DNA of 64,000 nucleotides from Piscicola geometra (lineage: Eukaryota; Annelida; Clitellata; Hirudinida; Piscicolidae), in the NCBI GenBank assembly GCA_943735955.1, contig OX030968.1, positions 5,230,021 through 5,294,020 of the forward strand, given 5' to 3'. Below are positions 32,988 to 44,995 of this stretch, in pieces (within the stretch, counting starts at the first letter, position 1; each line of letters starts with the position of its first letter). The notes under the pieces are model-generated. The model worked only from the letters and a program-made list of their open reading frames with translations. It had not been told where the DNA came from and ran no database searches. The position numbers and the translations under genes are program-made.

Positions 32988-35900
32988 TCAGCGCGACGCC
33001 ATGACGATGAAGGTGGCGCAAAGGCACCCAGTCACGAAAGCCTTTGCAGCGAAGAGTGAAGATGCTGCATTGAGATTGTGGTCGTCATATTGGAGCATTC
33101 GGTCGTAGGTGAGGAGGTTTTCTGGGTCGAAGCTGTATTCAGGCTCCATGTGCAGAGTTGTCGGATGTTCAGTCATTTCTACGACTGCATTCAAGAATGA
33201 ATGGGGCGTCAGATTCAATCAATCAATCAAATAAATTTATATAGCGCCTTTCAATTGACAATGAAACCTGAGCCTGGTTTATAGTGAAACACTGATGCCA
33301 AGCAATGCATGTGAAAGACAAAACGATTTCTTATTTGGGCTCAGCTCAACTCAAGCGCTCACAACCACTCGTCATGCCAGCGGGCCACACTCACCACAGA
33401 AGTACATCGAGGTGTCGCCAATCCACTTCCTGTTTTCCGAATAGGCAAGGCAGCACCTCCTGTCAGCCGCTTCCGACTCGGAAAAGTGCAGCCCGTAGTT
33501 GCAGCCGTTCCTGGCGATTCTTTCGGACTCGCACAAAAGCTGACAAAGCTTCAAGGTGCTTGCTGCTGGGTGAATATGGCAGTCTGCACTGCCTATACCG
33601 TACTGCATCTCAAACCTGCAGTCTGAAGGGAGTGGGTAAAGTGCACACTTTGAGATAGCGCACCTTAAAACGATGCTTTAAGAGGCATCTTCAAAAGTGT
33701 AACAATTCACGAACTACGTAGCCAACATCAATAAATGCTGATAATGATGTTTTGAAAAGGTCCATTTGTTTGCATTCGTTTGAATCGTTCGATGCTCATC
33801 AAAGCACGATGCAAAATGATTGATCGAGTAGAAGGGGAGAAAGAGACTGTCTCGAACTCACAGTTGCCGTAAGAGTACCTCTGGTAGTGATGCACGCCCA
33901 TGCTATTGGGTATTCTATTGGCTGCCTGCGAAAACCAGCACGTCTTTTCATAATTTTCCTCTTCGAAATCTATGACCATTTGGTGTGATATATGCAATTC
34001 ATTCAAGAGTTTATTTTTCTTTGATATATATCATTCTTTAATGAAATTAACAATCTTACATTGTGGCATTCTCTGACCTACAATTGACTGCACAACAGCC
34101 GATATCATCGACAAACACCATAGTTAGTGCGCGTTATACATGGGTGCGTCTTTTGTATGCGTGCGCGTCATATATGCGAATTTGCAGCTCTTATTGGAGG
34201 CTGCGTATGTTTGATGAAAGTCTGAAAGAAAGAAGGTACCGATGCCTGTGCACTCTTCGCGTGAGAGGTTTCCGCACGCCTCAACGCACTGATCCAAATC
34301 AATGTTTTGATGCTGGAGGATCCTGAAGGGACTGTACGTGTCCCTGAACTCCACCCACGAGACAATCCACTCACTACCACCTGGTGCAAATGCAATCAAT
34401 CAAGGTTTATTGTTGAGATATAATTTACAATCTCTTAATACTTTAAGCAGGACTTTCACTCCAGTGTACAAAACTAACAAGTTCACATGGTTCACATGGC
34501 TATGAAAAAATAGTCGTTTGAAAGAAATGCTTAAAATGAAAAGTTACTTTAATTGTGAGATTTTTGAATGGGCTGTGAAACTTCATTTATTTCATACTCT
34601 CAGACACTTGGTAGCTTCCTTGCGCAACTTCCGAAAGCATAGTTGTTATCGGCGAAAAAATTAACAATAGCCCTCTTAAGATTTGTAATTGAAAGTTAAA
34701 ATAGTCAACTCACGTTTCATGTACATGATCGAACTAGATGCGCTTTGAAAGAGCAAATCTTCGGCGACACAGCAGGTTGTGTTCTTTTTGAAACTGAAGC
34801 CAAACTCACATTCCATATTCGGCTCTCCCGAGCAACAGTCTATGGGCATCTCGCCTTCGACTTCCCTGCAGTGAACGTGCTCTAGTCCTTCGATCTCGTT
34901 GTAGAACGGAACTGCGAGGGATGACGAACAATCATATGAAGAGAATGAAACCTTGCTGTGGGTCGTCTCAAAAGATATACCTATCGGAATTCTTTCAGGA
35001 GGAAAGTTAAGAGAATAAAGATAATTCACAGCATTCGTAAGATTCATTAGAGGGCGAGCCCTTCCAAAGCAACACTTTCCATCGGGCATAATGGAGTAGC
35101 CATGCTGACATCCCATTTTATTGTTTCTGTTCTCGGTGGCGCACATCATGCCACATTCTAACTTGGGAATGGCTGGTTGTGGTTCACATTTTATATGGAT
35201 TTGGTCGATATTAGCTTTGTAACTGGGAACTGGGTGATGAGTTTGTTAGGAAATAAATATCAAAATCAACGCCAATAAGGTTATAAAAGCAACTGAAACT
35301 GAAATTATTGCATTCTATTTTATTGAAACTGAAATAGAAACAGAAAACTAAAACGATATAGAAATAGAAATGATAGGTCTTTAAATAAACTGGAACTGAA
35401 CAAATAGTGATAAAAGCTGCAATTTTCAAAATAAACATTATTTTTTCCGCCTATGCAAACTTTAATTATTTCCAAAATTCTTGAAGCAGGAACAACCATC
35501 ACATCTGAGACATTAAAATCCATGCAATCGCAGCTGGATCCAATGGAAGTGAAAAAACAAAACACACACACAGCGATCCTCTCAAATATTTGATAAGACT
35601 ACATATGCCTGCCTCATGGGCCTATCCAGCCCTAATAAAAAAGAGGGCAGTTTCCATTTTTACAATTTACTAAAAGATTTTTCGTCATTCAACACAAAGA
35701 CAAAACTAATTTGCTTATTATTTATTAAAAACGCTATAAATTTATTAAAACTGTATTTAATAGGCCAAAAAATTTATTTAAAGAATATGCAAAAAAATCT
35801 TTATTTAAATAATATACAGAAAAATCTTTATTTAAATAATAAAAAAATGTAATTTAACGAATATTATGATTGTTCTCAAAATTTAACCTATGAATGTAAT

Positions 35901-38900
35901 CGAATGTAATAAACAAATTAATGTAATTACTCAATTTTGAATAAATAATTACTTATTAAAGTGACAATTATAGTAATAGCCAGACTGTTGTGCGCTGAAG
36001 TCAGAGAAGCGCTGATCAAAATTAGTCTTTAACTAGCTCAGCTTGGCAACCTACTGAGCACATTAAAAAGTCTCGGGGAATGAGACTGACGTGCTTTGAA
36101 AAACAGAAAAAGAAACAAGATGGTCTTGTTTAACTTGCCACATCCACAAGTCCAGGTTACGAACATCTGCGTGGTGGCTAGTTTGCGTCCCTGCATCTTT
36201 TGATTCGGCTGGGCGAGGTGGTCAGTTATGTCACAGAACATGTCTACATCCACTTTTGTTCAGACACGAGTTTTTTTCAAGTTGCATTGAAAAAAGCAGA
36301 TCGAAAAATCTCTTGAGAACCTTGACTTCTGATATGGCAAGATATGGCAAACCCTCGTGTTCCGAGCTCCTTTCCAGCAAACATGTTGCAACTTACAGTG
36401 GTTTGAGCCACGAGTATGAATAAAGTTCACAGTTTTCATGACTGAGGACAATATTCTCCATCCCCAGCACCTTCCACACAAAACTTCGTGATGGATAATA
36501 CTTTTTCTGTTCATTAGTCCATCTAAGCCTACTTTTTCTTCACATGTTACCGGGGTTTCGTCTGTAGTTGATTCTACCAAGTCTTCCTTCTGCAATTCAT
36601 TTTTACTTACGGACTTCTTCGTGGTCCTAGCCCCCTTCATCCAACAGCTCTTCTGCAATAGAGAAGTCCAACTTAACGCGTCTAATAACATCTGATAACT
36701 GCTCTGTGTCCATCTTATCTGTTTTTTCATCAACAGTAAAGCAGTTAAGCTTCGTGCCTCTTCGGCCAGTCGTGTTTTACGATTTCCCACTAGTTTCTTC
36801 TTAACACCGACTGGCTCGAAGCGAACGCGGCAGATCTCGAGCCTGTTATTGACGCCAAGAAAAAGGCATTGATCGAATACAAACACGATCCGAGTCAGTC
36901 CACCTTCGAAGTGTTGAAAGCTGCCCGAAGAAAGGCCCAGCAGACGGCTCGACGCTGCGCAAATGACTATTGGCTTCAACTGGCGAATAGATTTCAACAA
37001 GCGTCAGACTCTGGCAACGTGAAGAACATTCATGAAAGCATCAAAGAAGACAACAGGCAAGTCAGCAAAGAAGACTGCACCCTTAAAGTCCAAAATAGGA
37101 GAGACCATCACCGACAAAGACAAGCAAATGGGAAGGTGGGTCAAACACTATCAGGAACTTTTTTCAAGAAAAAACTCTTTGACTCAGATAGCACTGAAGA
37201 CTTTTGAAGACTTGCCATTCTTGGAAGAGCTGGATGTCGAGCCGACCATGGACGAACTCAGCAAAGCTATCGATGCCTTAAAGAGTGGAAAAGCACCAAG
37301 AGACGATGGCATTCCACCAGAAATCATCAAATGCGGTAAACCGTCTTTACTAGAGCCACTTCACAAGCTCCTTTGCCTATGTTGGAGAGAAGGTAGAGTT
37401 CCACAGGACATGCGCAATGCCAAGATTGTCACCCTGTATAAGAACAAGGGCGACCAAAGCGACTGCAACAACTACAGGGGCATCTCACTGCTTAGCGTTG
37501 TGGGTAAAGCTTTCGTCCGCGTTGTCCTCAACCGTCTTCAAGTCCTAGCAAGTCGTGTGTATCCTGAATCGCAATGCGGCTTCAGATCCGGAAGATCCAC
37601 AGTCGACATGATCTTTTCCGTGCGTCAGCTCCAGAAAAAGTTCAAAGAGCAGCGGATGCCGTTGTATATCGCTTTTATCGACCTAAGGCACTTGACCTTG
37701 TTAGCAGATACGGCCTGTTTCGGCTATTCAAGAAGAGTGGCTGTCAAACAGGGTTGTGTGCTAGCGCCTACATTATTCGGCATCTTCTTCTCGATGCTGC
37801 TGAACTTTGCATTTAAAGAGTCTACCGAAGGTGTCCATTTACACACCAGAAGTGACGGGAAACTGCTGAACATGGCACGCCTAAGAGCAAAAACAAAAAT
37901 TCACACTGTCCTCATCAGAGACATGCTGTTCGCTGATGATGCGGCCCTGGTGTCACACACGGAGGAACACCTTCAGCAGCTGATGAATCGCTTTGCTCAG
38001 GCTTGCAGGCAATTCGGTCTGACCATCAGTATCAAGAAAACCAACATTATGGGTCAAGACATCCCTGCTTCCCCCTCAATCAAAATCGACAATCAGGTGC
38101 TGGAGGCCACTGACAAGTTCACATACTTGGGTTCCGTCATTACTAGCAGCCTATCCCTCGACATCGAGATTGATAAGAGGCTCGCCAAAGCAGCCAGCGT
38201 CATGGCCAGATTGAGCAAACGTGTATGGTCTAACAACCAACTGACACTGAGCACCAAGCTCAAAGTGTACCAGGCATGCGTTCTCAGCACCCTGTTGCAT
38301 GGCAGCGAAACCTGGACCACCTATGCCAGGCAAGAAGATCGTCTCGAAAGCTTTCATCTTCGCTGTCTCCGACGCATCCTTGGCATAACATGGCAAAACA
38401 AAGTCACCAACACATGAGTTCTTTCCCTGCATTGATCGCTCCCTTATCGTTTTCATAATCACAAACCTCTGGTGAATGCCTTCAACAACCAAACTCCACA
38501 TATTTCAAAATACATTTGCTCATTTGAGTACACACGTGCTTCCTGAAAATATTGTGGCAGATGCGCTTTTTCGTGCCGATACAGTAAAACAACAGTTGAA
38601 CAACAGTAGAACAACAGTAGAACAACAGTAGAACAACAGTAGAACAACAGTAGAACAACAGTAGAACAACAGTAGAACAACAGTAGAACAACAGTAGAAC
38701 AACAGTAGAACAACAGTAGAACAACAGTAGAACAACAGTAGAACAACAGTAGAACAACAATAGAACAACAGTAGAAAAACAGTAGAACAACAGTAGAACA
38801 ACAGTAGAACAACAGTAGAACAACCGTAGAACAACCGTAGAACAACATTAGAACAACAGTAGAACAACAGTAGAACAACAATAGAACAACAGTAAAACAA

Positions 38901-40565
38901 CAGTAGAACAACAGTAGAACAACAGTAGAACAACAGTAGAACAACAGTAGAACAACAGTAGAACAACAGTAGAACAACAGTAGAACAACAGTAGAACAAC
39001 AGTAGAACAACAGTGGAACAACAGTAGAACAAAAGTAGAACAAAAGAAGAACAACAGTAGAACAACAGTAGAACAACAGTAGAACAACAGTAGAACAACA
39101 GTAGAACAACAGTAGAACAACAGTAGAACAACAGTAGAACAACAGTAGAACAACAGTAGAACAACAGTAGAACAACAGTAGAACAACAGTAGAACAACAG
39201 TAGAACAACAGTAGAACAACAGTAGAACAACAGTAGAACAACAGTAGAACAACAGTAGAACAACAGTAGAACAACAGTAGAACAACAGTAGAACAACAGT
39301 AGAACAACAGTAGAACAACAGTAGAACAACAGTAGAACAACAGTAGAACAGCAGTAGAACAACAGTAGAACAACAGTAGAACAACAGTAGAACAACAGTA
39401 GAACAACAGTAGAACAACAGTAGAACAACGGTAGAACAACAGTAGAACAACGGTAGAACAACGGTAGAACAACGGAAGAACACAAAAGAACACACAAAGA
39501 CATACAATTTACAAGAAATACGGTTTGATTATAGTTTTTTTATTATTACTATTATTAATCCAGCTGCAAGGGGACTATTGTAGCGGCCTACATTTGTAGC
39601 GGTTCACTTCTAGGGCTAACGTACCTTTGTCTCTCGTACTATATATTAGGAAGCCTTCTCGTTAATAAACCCTCTCTTGTCTCCCTACTCCTATCGTGCT
39701 CGCTTCAAAACCATTTATCATAATCTATGTTTTTAACATTTTCCTACTTGGTAAATTTTTTCCCGCTGCCCCCCCCTGGATATGCCCATGGCCTGTCTCG
39801 TAGATATGGGTCATGCTTTGTCAAGTTCTTCGTAACAGAATAATACAATCTCTGAAAATAGGCAGAAACTATATTGTGAAATGCTTTGCACATCATTTCG
39901 TAACTGAAAATGATGAAAATAGAAACTGAAATAATGTAAAAACTTCATAGAAACTTAATTAAAATGGTAAAAAGTATAACTTGAATGATTTTAACAACTG
40001 GAATATCACTGATGAAAGCTAGTTTTAAACTTTTCACAATTATAAATAAGTCAACATTTTTCAATACATAACAGCGGGTAATGATCAAACCCCACATTAC
40101 GATTCATCATGCTTTGAATCACTTGTTTTATCGGATGTAAACGTTGGAAATACACATCATTCTACAGCATAGCAAGCAGAGTTACTTCTGTGCTCAATAA
40201 GGCCTCTATATTATAAGGGACTCACCGTACTGCCAGTAAACACTGCCCATGCTTGAGTTGACAATTTCCAGTTCTTTGTAGTTATTGACCCAATGACATC
40301 CACCTCTCTCTAGGAACACAATACCATTTATACATTTAAATTTTCTTTCATCATTGCACTTTTTTTGGCACTTTTCGAGATTAGAAATGTTTTGCCACTT
40401 TCCAGGAGCGAAAAAATTCGCTCTTTTCTTCCATACGTATCGTGCTGAAGTATTAATGTAAATATAAAATTTAAAAATTGATGAAGTTAAATTTATGTAG
40501 AAGCTCACACCGTTTAATGGGACAAGGTGAAGAAGCAGCAACAAGTACAGAACCAAGTTCGCCAT
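32988..40565 (-). CDS. PAN/Apple-domain secreted or membrane-anchored protein
   Basis: Seven exons on the minus strand: 40,565-40,511; 40,444-40,226; 35,229-34,714; 34,380-34,240; 33,969-33,862; 33,622-33,395; 33,184-32,988. The sum is 1,464 nt (487 aa). Every intron is phase 1 and most donors are GTGAGT-like. Seen: a Leu-rich signal peptide (about 1-19); PAN/Apple domain 1 in exon 2 (four cysteines, LEKCQKKC then CHW); PAN domain 2 across exons 4-5 (QCVEAC, EECTGIDFEE, KTCWF). A recurring module C-x3-C-x9/10-C-x2-G-x8-15-CC occurs in exon 3 and exon 6, with a partial third copy in exon 3. The tail is hydrophobic (AAKAFVTGCLCATFIVMASR), a membrane anchor or GPI signal. PAN domains bind proteins or carbohydrates; the ligand here is unknown. 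Intron 2 (5 kb) is full of mobile DNA. No specific orthologue is recognised. A second copy lies at 62.4 kb. Confidence 0.85.
33205..33300 (-). mobile_element. SINE/LINE 3' tail with (TTGA)n
   Basis: On the minus strand GGCGCTATATAAATTTATTT is followed by (GATT)n. This tail type also ends the 43.2 kb insert on the plus strand. It lies in the last intron of the PAN gene, close to the exon 7 acceptor, and is present in both gene copies (again at 62,640-62,720). Confidence 0.6.
36120..36620 (-). pseudogene. hAT transposase remnant (GTF2IRD2-like), C-terminal half
   Basis: Minus-strand pieces in order: TTDETPV and LDGLMNRKSIIHHEVLCG (about 36,560-36,475), VMKTVNFIHTRGSNHCKLQ (about 36,440-36,385), then in another frame MFCDITDHLAQPNQKMQG (about 36,242-36,190). 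The order and motifs match the domesticated and transposon hAT family typified by GTF2IRD2/ZBED proteins. Stops and frame changes show decay. It lies in intron 2 of the PAN gene. Confidence 0.65.
36806..38417 (+). mobile_element. LINE with reverse-transcriptase domain, internally deleted
   Basis: Open from about 36,806 with one frame change near 37,060. It carries the linker region, SGKAPRDDGIPPEIIKCG, NYRGISLLSVVGKAF, ESQCGFRSGRSTVDMIF, motif A start AFIDL, KQGCVLAPTLF, catalytic FADDAAL (about 37,932) and LLHGSETW. Between motif A and VKQGCVLAP roughly 40 residues are missing and the junction is out of frame (KALDLVSRYGLFRLF is readable in the next frame). It ends abruptly with a stop at 38,415-38,417, before the usual C-terminus. 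Non-functional copy, same broad type as the 59-61 kb element, within PAN intron 2 and antisense to it. Confidence 0.88.
38583..39478. repeat. 11-bp minisatellite (AGAACAACAGT)n
   Basis: About 80 head-to-tail copies of an 11-bp unit with few point variants (AACAACG, AAAAGT). Because 11 is not a multiple of 3 and the unit lacks stops on the minus strand, all three minus frames read as long CCSTVVLLLFY repeats. These are artefacts. Confidence 0.97.
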
Positions 40566-40599
40566 AGTCTATTTTGACAAACCTGCGCTGCAAAAGATT

Positions 40600-41370
40600 C
40601 TCCGAAAAGTTCAATTTGTTTGAGTTTTAAAATTAAAAACAAAATGAAGTTAGGAAAATACGTTAGATTAGATGACGTAAGGATGACCCAGCAAAAAACT
40701 GATATTTATTATTTGTTAACTTATCAATTTTTTTAAATAAATATGTATTGTGAGAGAATTTTTTATTTGATGTTATTTGAAAACAAAAACTAGAATCTCA
40801 TTGTTATTTAAAACTCTATGTAAACAAACTATAAATAAAGAGTTTTTATGGGGATACATTTAAATAAGACTCGAAAACAAAAACATCAACTTAAACATAA
40901 GCAAAGAACATTTAGCATAGACGACAAATAAAATATTAGTAAATATTAATAAAATATATAGACTAAAGTTAACTTAATCCTTAAGGTCCTTTTACACAAA
41001 AAATGGACTAATATAAAAAATCCTAAAAATAAAAAAAATAAAATTTAAAAAAATGAAATAAAAATAGTTGAAAATTTTTTTTTAATGTTTAAAATTAATT
41101 CAAAAAGTTTAAAATATTTTTTCAGAATAACTGTCTAACGAACTAAAATAATTGCAATACGTGAAAAAGTTATTTTAAAAAGATAGAATTGGATAAAAAG
41201 TCCTCAAGAAGAGATTTTAGTTTAGTTTAGTTTAGGGAGTTAAACCACGTAGATCTTTTGACCTCTATAATGGTTATAAAAAAATATTTAAAAAATATAT
41301 AAATAAATAAAGAAAATAATAATAATAATAAAAACATATATATCTAATAATAATAATTATACAAAAAAAT
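40600..41370. other. AT-rich DNA between the PAN start and the CR1-like LINE
   Basis: Very AT-rich with TTTAG and AAT runs. The promoter of the PAN gene should lie just right of 40,565, but I see no convincing core element. Confidence 0.5.
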
Positions 41371-41382
41371 ATATATTTATGT

Positions 41383-44300
41383 TTATGTATATACATTATT
41401 TTTTACCATTATGTCATAGTCGCACTTATAGTTGTACATCATGGGATGGTTTTCCCAGTATTTATCTAATTTTATTTTAAATTTATCTGTATTTTCAGCT
41501 TTTACGATCTCATCAGGCAAGCTATTCCAAACTGGTACCACTCTATGTGTATAAAAAAATTTTCTTGTATTCTTTTGGCACTGTTTTTTGGATAATTTTA
41601 GTGAATTTCCTCTTGATTGCCTTGTATTAAGTTTGAAAATATCTTCCGTTTTTTTACTATCATATTTATTATTAAGTATTTTATAGGTTTCGATCATGTC
41701 CCCTCGAAGTCTTCGGTATTTTAATGTTGGTAACTTAATTACTTAAAGTCTATCGTTGTAAGTCTTGTCTTTTAGATAAGGTAGCATTTTTGTAGCCCTT
41801 CTTTATACATTTTCGATGCAATCAATTTGATTTTTCAATGAAGGGCTCCATACACTGCTAAAGTATTCTAGATGGGGCCTAACTATACCTTTAAATAATA
41901 ATCTAAATGTTTTTGTATCAATAAATTTAAACGTTCTTCTTATTAGTCCTTTGTCTGAAATACTAGTCCAATTATCCAATACCATTTGTAGTTGTAATGA
42001 AGTCGACCGTCCTCCAATAAAACCATATTGTCTTTTGCTAAATAAATCATTTAAATTCATATGTTTTTCTATTCTTTTTCTTATTAATTTTTCCATTAGT
42101 TTACAGTTTATACTAGTTAAACTAACTGGCCTATAATTTGATACCTCTTTTTTATCTCCTTTTTTAAATATTTGTATTATTTCCCTTTTTTCCAATCTCC
42201 TGGTTTTATACCGCTATTTAGTGAGCTATTAAAAATGTTACATAATGGTGTATGTATTATATTTGCTAATTTTGGTAATACTATGGGATGAACACCATCT
42301 GGACCTGGGGCTTTTGTTACATTTATTTCTTTTAATAAGTTATAAATTTCATCCTTTGTGACATCTCCATCATTAGATCTTTCTTTAAATGTTATATTAT
42401 CTATTTTGTTAAAATTATCATTATTTTCTTCTGTGAATACACTTTTAAAGAAATTATTGAGACTTTCTGCCTTTTCTAAATCAGTTGTCGCAATGTTCAG
42501 TGATCCGTCACATCCTATTAGGTGCAGCTTGGATATGCCAAGACGAGTTTTCTTTTGGAATTTATGAAAGCCCAAAATTTTTTACGATTAGATTTTGAAC
42601 ACAACGCAATTTCACGCTCCTGTTGTTTCCTTTCTATTATCATTGCTTTTTTTGCTTTGTTTTTAGCTATTTTGTAAAGTTCATAATTTTTATTATTTCT
42701 TTCCTTTATATAACACTCCCATTGTCTATGTTTTTTTCTCAAAATTTTTCTTTTATCTTTACTCAGTGGGGTTATGTATAATCTCTCTTTGTTTGTCTTT
42801 ATTGGTGTATTTATATTTATGACATTATTTAGTTTATTCATAAATAATTCAAACTGATCGTTTTTATCTATATTTTCCATTAATACATCCCAATCGATAT
42901 TCATTTCTTGTTTTATTTTTTCAAAATTAGTCTTTTTATAATTTAACTTTATCACATTAGATTTAATAATTTGCGTTTGACAAAGTAGTTCAAAAGACAT
43001 AACAATATGGTCGCTTTTCCCCAAAGGGTCAAGAAACTTAAGATTTTCTATATTGTTACGTTCATTAGTTAGTATTAGGTCTAGTAAAGATGGCTCTTGT
43101 TTGTTTCGGAATCTCGTAGGTTTATCAACTACTTGTTCCAGAAAACAATCTCTAATGCATTCCACGAACTTTTCACTTAATTTATCTTTACTTAACATAT
43201 TACACCAATTTATCCCGGGTAAGTGGGTTCTTTGCTTAGCGGCTGCCATTTTGGCAGCCGCTCAAATAAATTTGTAGAATAAATGGTTTTGGGTATAATA
43301 TATTAAAATTTTAAAATTTTAAGTCTAAATAAAAATTAAGTTTAATTAATGCGAATGTTGGTTGTTTTGAATCTGTCGAGGAATGGCCGCAACAGACCAA
43401 GATGGCCGCAGGGAATCAAGTGAGCTGCGACATAAAGAAGAAAACCTTCCATAGCAGCAGCAGTTCCAGTGCTGGCAAGGACTTCTCCTTCACCCTCTAT
43501 CGCAGTCTTGGCACCAGTGGCAAGACAGAAAATTGAGAAGAATGATGATTGTGTTTTGTGGTTTTGAAAATGATGTGGTGATGATTGTGCCGTGGTATGA
43601 GTGTTGGTACTGTAGTGATGATAGAATTTTTTTTTGTGGTGATAGTGATTTTTTTGCGGTGATTATCATGGTGGTGTGGGTGAGGTTGGATTATTGAGGT
43701 TGATTGTTTGTTTTTTTCTATTTAAATTGATATATATTGGTAGTGGTCTAAAAACCGTTTTACTTAAATTTATTTGAAGAGTGCTTTTGTTCACTTAGTT
43801 AAAGGGCGCTATATAAATCATTAGTGATTGATTGATTGATTGATAAGTTAAAATCTCTAGTAATTAGTATATGCGTAAATGATTGTTTTTTTTTCCATAT
43901 TATTAATTTCGTAAAATAAATTAATTAAATTGTCTAAGTTAATATCATCTGATGATGGACTTCGATAAATACATCCGATAAGACTTTTAACATTATTCTT
44001 CATTGTTATTTTTACAAATATATTTTCTTTATATTCTACGTTCATTTTTACTTCTGTTGCATTTAAATTTTTTTTACATATATTAATATACCCCTTGAGT
44101 TAGATATTGTTAAATTGTGAGGGAAAGTATCAAATCCTCTAAAATTAAATTCATTTATTAAAGTATTATATTTTACATTCTTTGCCAGAACCTCCGTTAT
44201 CATTATTATATCTGGATTATCATCCATAAATCTACTTCTAAATTCATCAAGTTTATTTATAAAGCTATCTGCATTTGTATACATGCACTTTAAACAATGA

Positions 44301-44540
44301 ATATTAAAAATCTCTAAATTGATATCATCAATTAAATTGTTATTTTTAAATTTAATTTTATTTTCATGTTTAGACATTTGATTTACACTACATTTATAAC
44401 TTTTATCTTCAATTTCTTTAGCTGACTTATATTCAATTAATGAGTCCACAGAACTTTGGATTTCGGTAACTTCTTTTTTATTAATATGTTTCAAATTGTA
44501 GTTTAAATTGAATATTGTTTTTGATTCTGTGGGCTCAATT
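41383..44540 (-). mobile_element. CR1/jockey-like LINE ORF2, deleted and interrupted
   Basis: Minus strand, 5' to 3': start of the endonuclease domain (44,494-43,860: MYTNADSFINKLDEFRSRF, IIMITEV, CIYRSPSSD), broken at GDFN-like RDFNL by a 0.6 kb insert; rest of the endonuclease (43,215-42,520: LPGINW, LLDLILTNE, KSDHIVMSF, then KKFWAFI-like); RT N-terminus (42,500-41,960: KAPGPDGVHP, NYRPVSLTSINCKLMEKL, RQYGFIGGRST); then a direct jump to the RT thumb (LLFKGIVRPHLEYFSSVWSP) and the C-terminal RVVPVWNSLPDEIV box (41,550-41,500). The RT catalytic motifs A-D are missing. Several frameshifts. Confidence 0.87.
43220..43848 (+). mobile_element. Retroposed insert with TAAGT target duplication
   Basis: TAAGT at 43,220-43,224 and 43,844-43,848 brackets a 619-bp insert that splits the LINE endonuclease exactly inside its DFNLPG motif. 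The insert starts with a hairpin (GCGGCTGCCA/TGGCAGCCGC), carries a plus-strand open stretch ending at a TGA near 43,535, and finishes with GGGCGCTATATAAATCA and (GATT)n. That tail type is SINE-like and matches the PAN intron copy. Confidence 0.8.
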
Positions 44541-44589
44541 ATTAGTTTTTTGGTGCCTTTTTAATTAATTCATCATATGTCTCTTTTCC

Positions 44590-44995
44590 CAATTCTTTGT
44601 CTGAATCTTTTACTGCATTAACTGATTTTTTATATACCTCTTCAACTTTATCCTTATTCACCTCTTCAACTTTATCCTTATTCACCTCTTCAACTTTATC
44701 ATTATTCATCTCTTCAACTTTATCATTATTCATCTCTTCAACTTTATCATTATTCATCTCTTCAACTTTATCATTATTCATCTCTTCAACTTTATCATTA
44801 TTCATCTCTTCAACTTTATCATTATTCACCTCTTCAACTTTATCCTTATTTAGCTCTTCAACTTTATCATTATTCACCTATTCAACTTTATCCTTATTCA
44901 CCTCTTCAAATTTATCATTATTCACCTCTTCAACTTTATCATTATTCACTTGTTCAACTTTATCATTATTCACCTCTACAACTTTAAAATTAATA
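44590..44995 (-). repeat. 24-bp coding minisatellite (NNDKVEEM)n in a LINE leader
   Basis: About 14-16 copies of a 24-bp unit, read on the minus strand as Asn-Asn/Lys-Asp-Lys-Val-Glu-Glu-Met/Val. The frame continues into a Lys-rich linker and, after one frameshift near 44,545, into the LINE endonuclease frame. Confidence 0.9.

Noticed and set aside
36260..37000. 246-codon minus open frame
   Set aside because: It fuses pieces of a decayed hAT remnant in the wrong frame with the antisense of the LINE start. Not a gene.
38459..39503. Three overlapping minus-strand open frames of 219-344 codons
   Set aside because: They translate an 11-bp tandem repeat in every frame. No start context, domain or splice logic.
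39570..39720. Possible solo LTR (TGTAGCGG start, TATATA, AATAAA)
   Set aside because: I could not find a matching CA-3' end, a target duplication or a second copy in the window, so the evidence is too thin.
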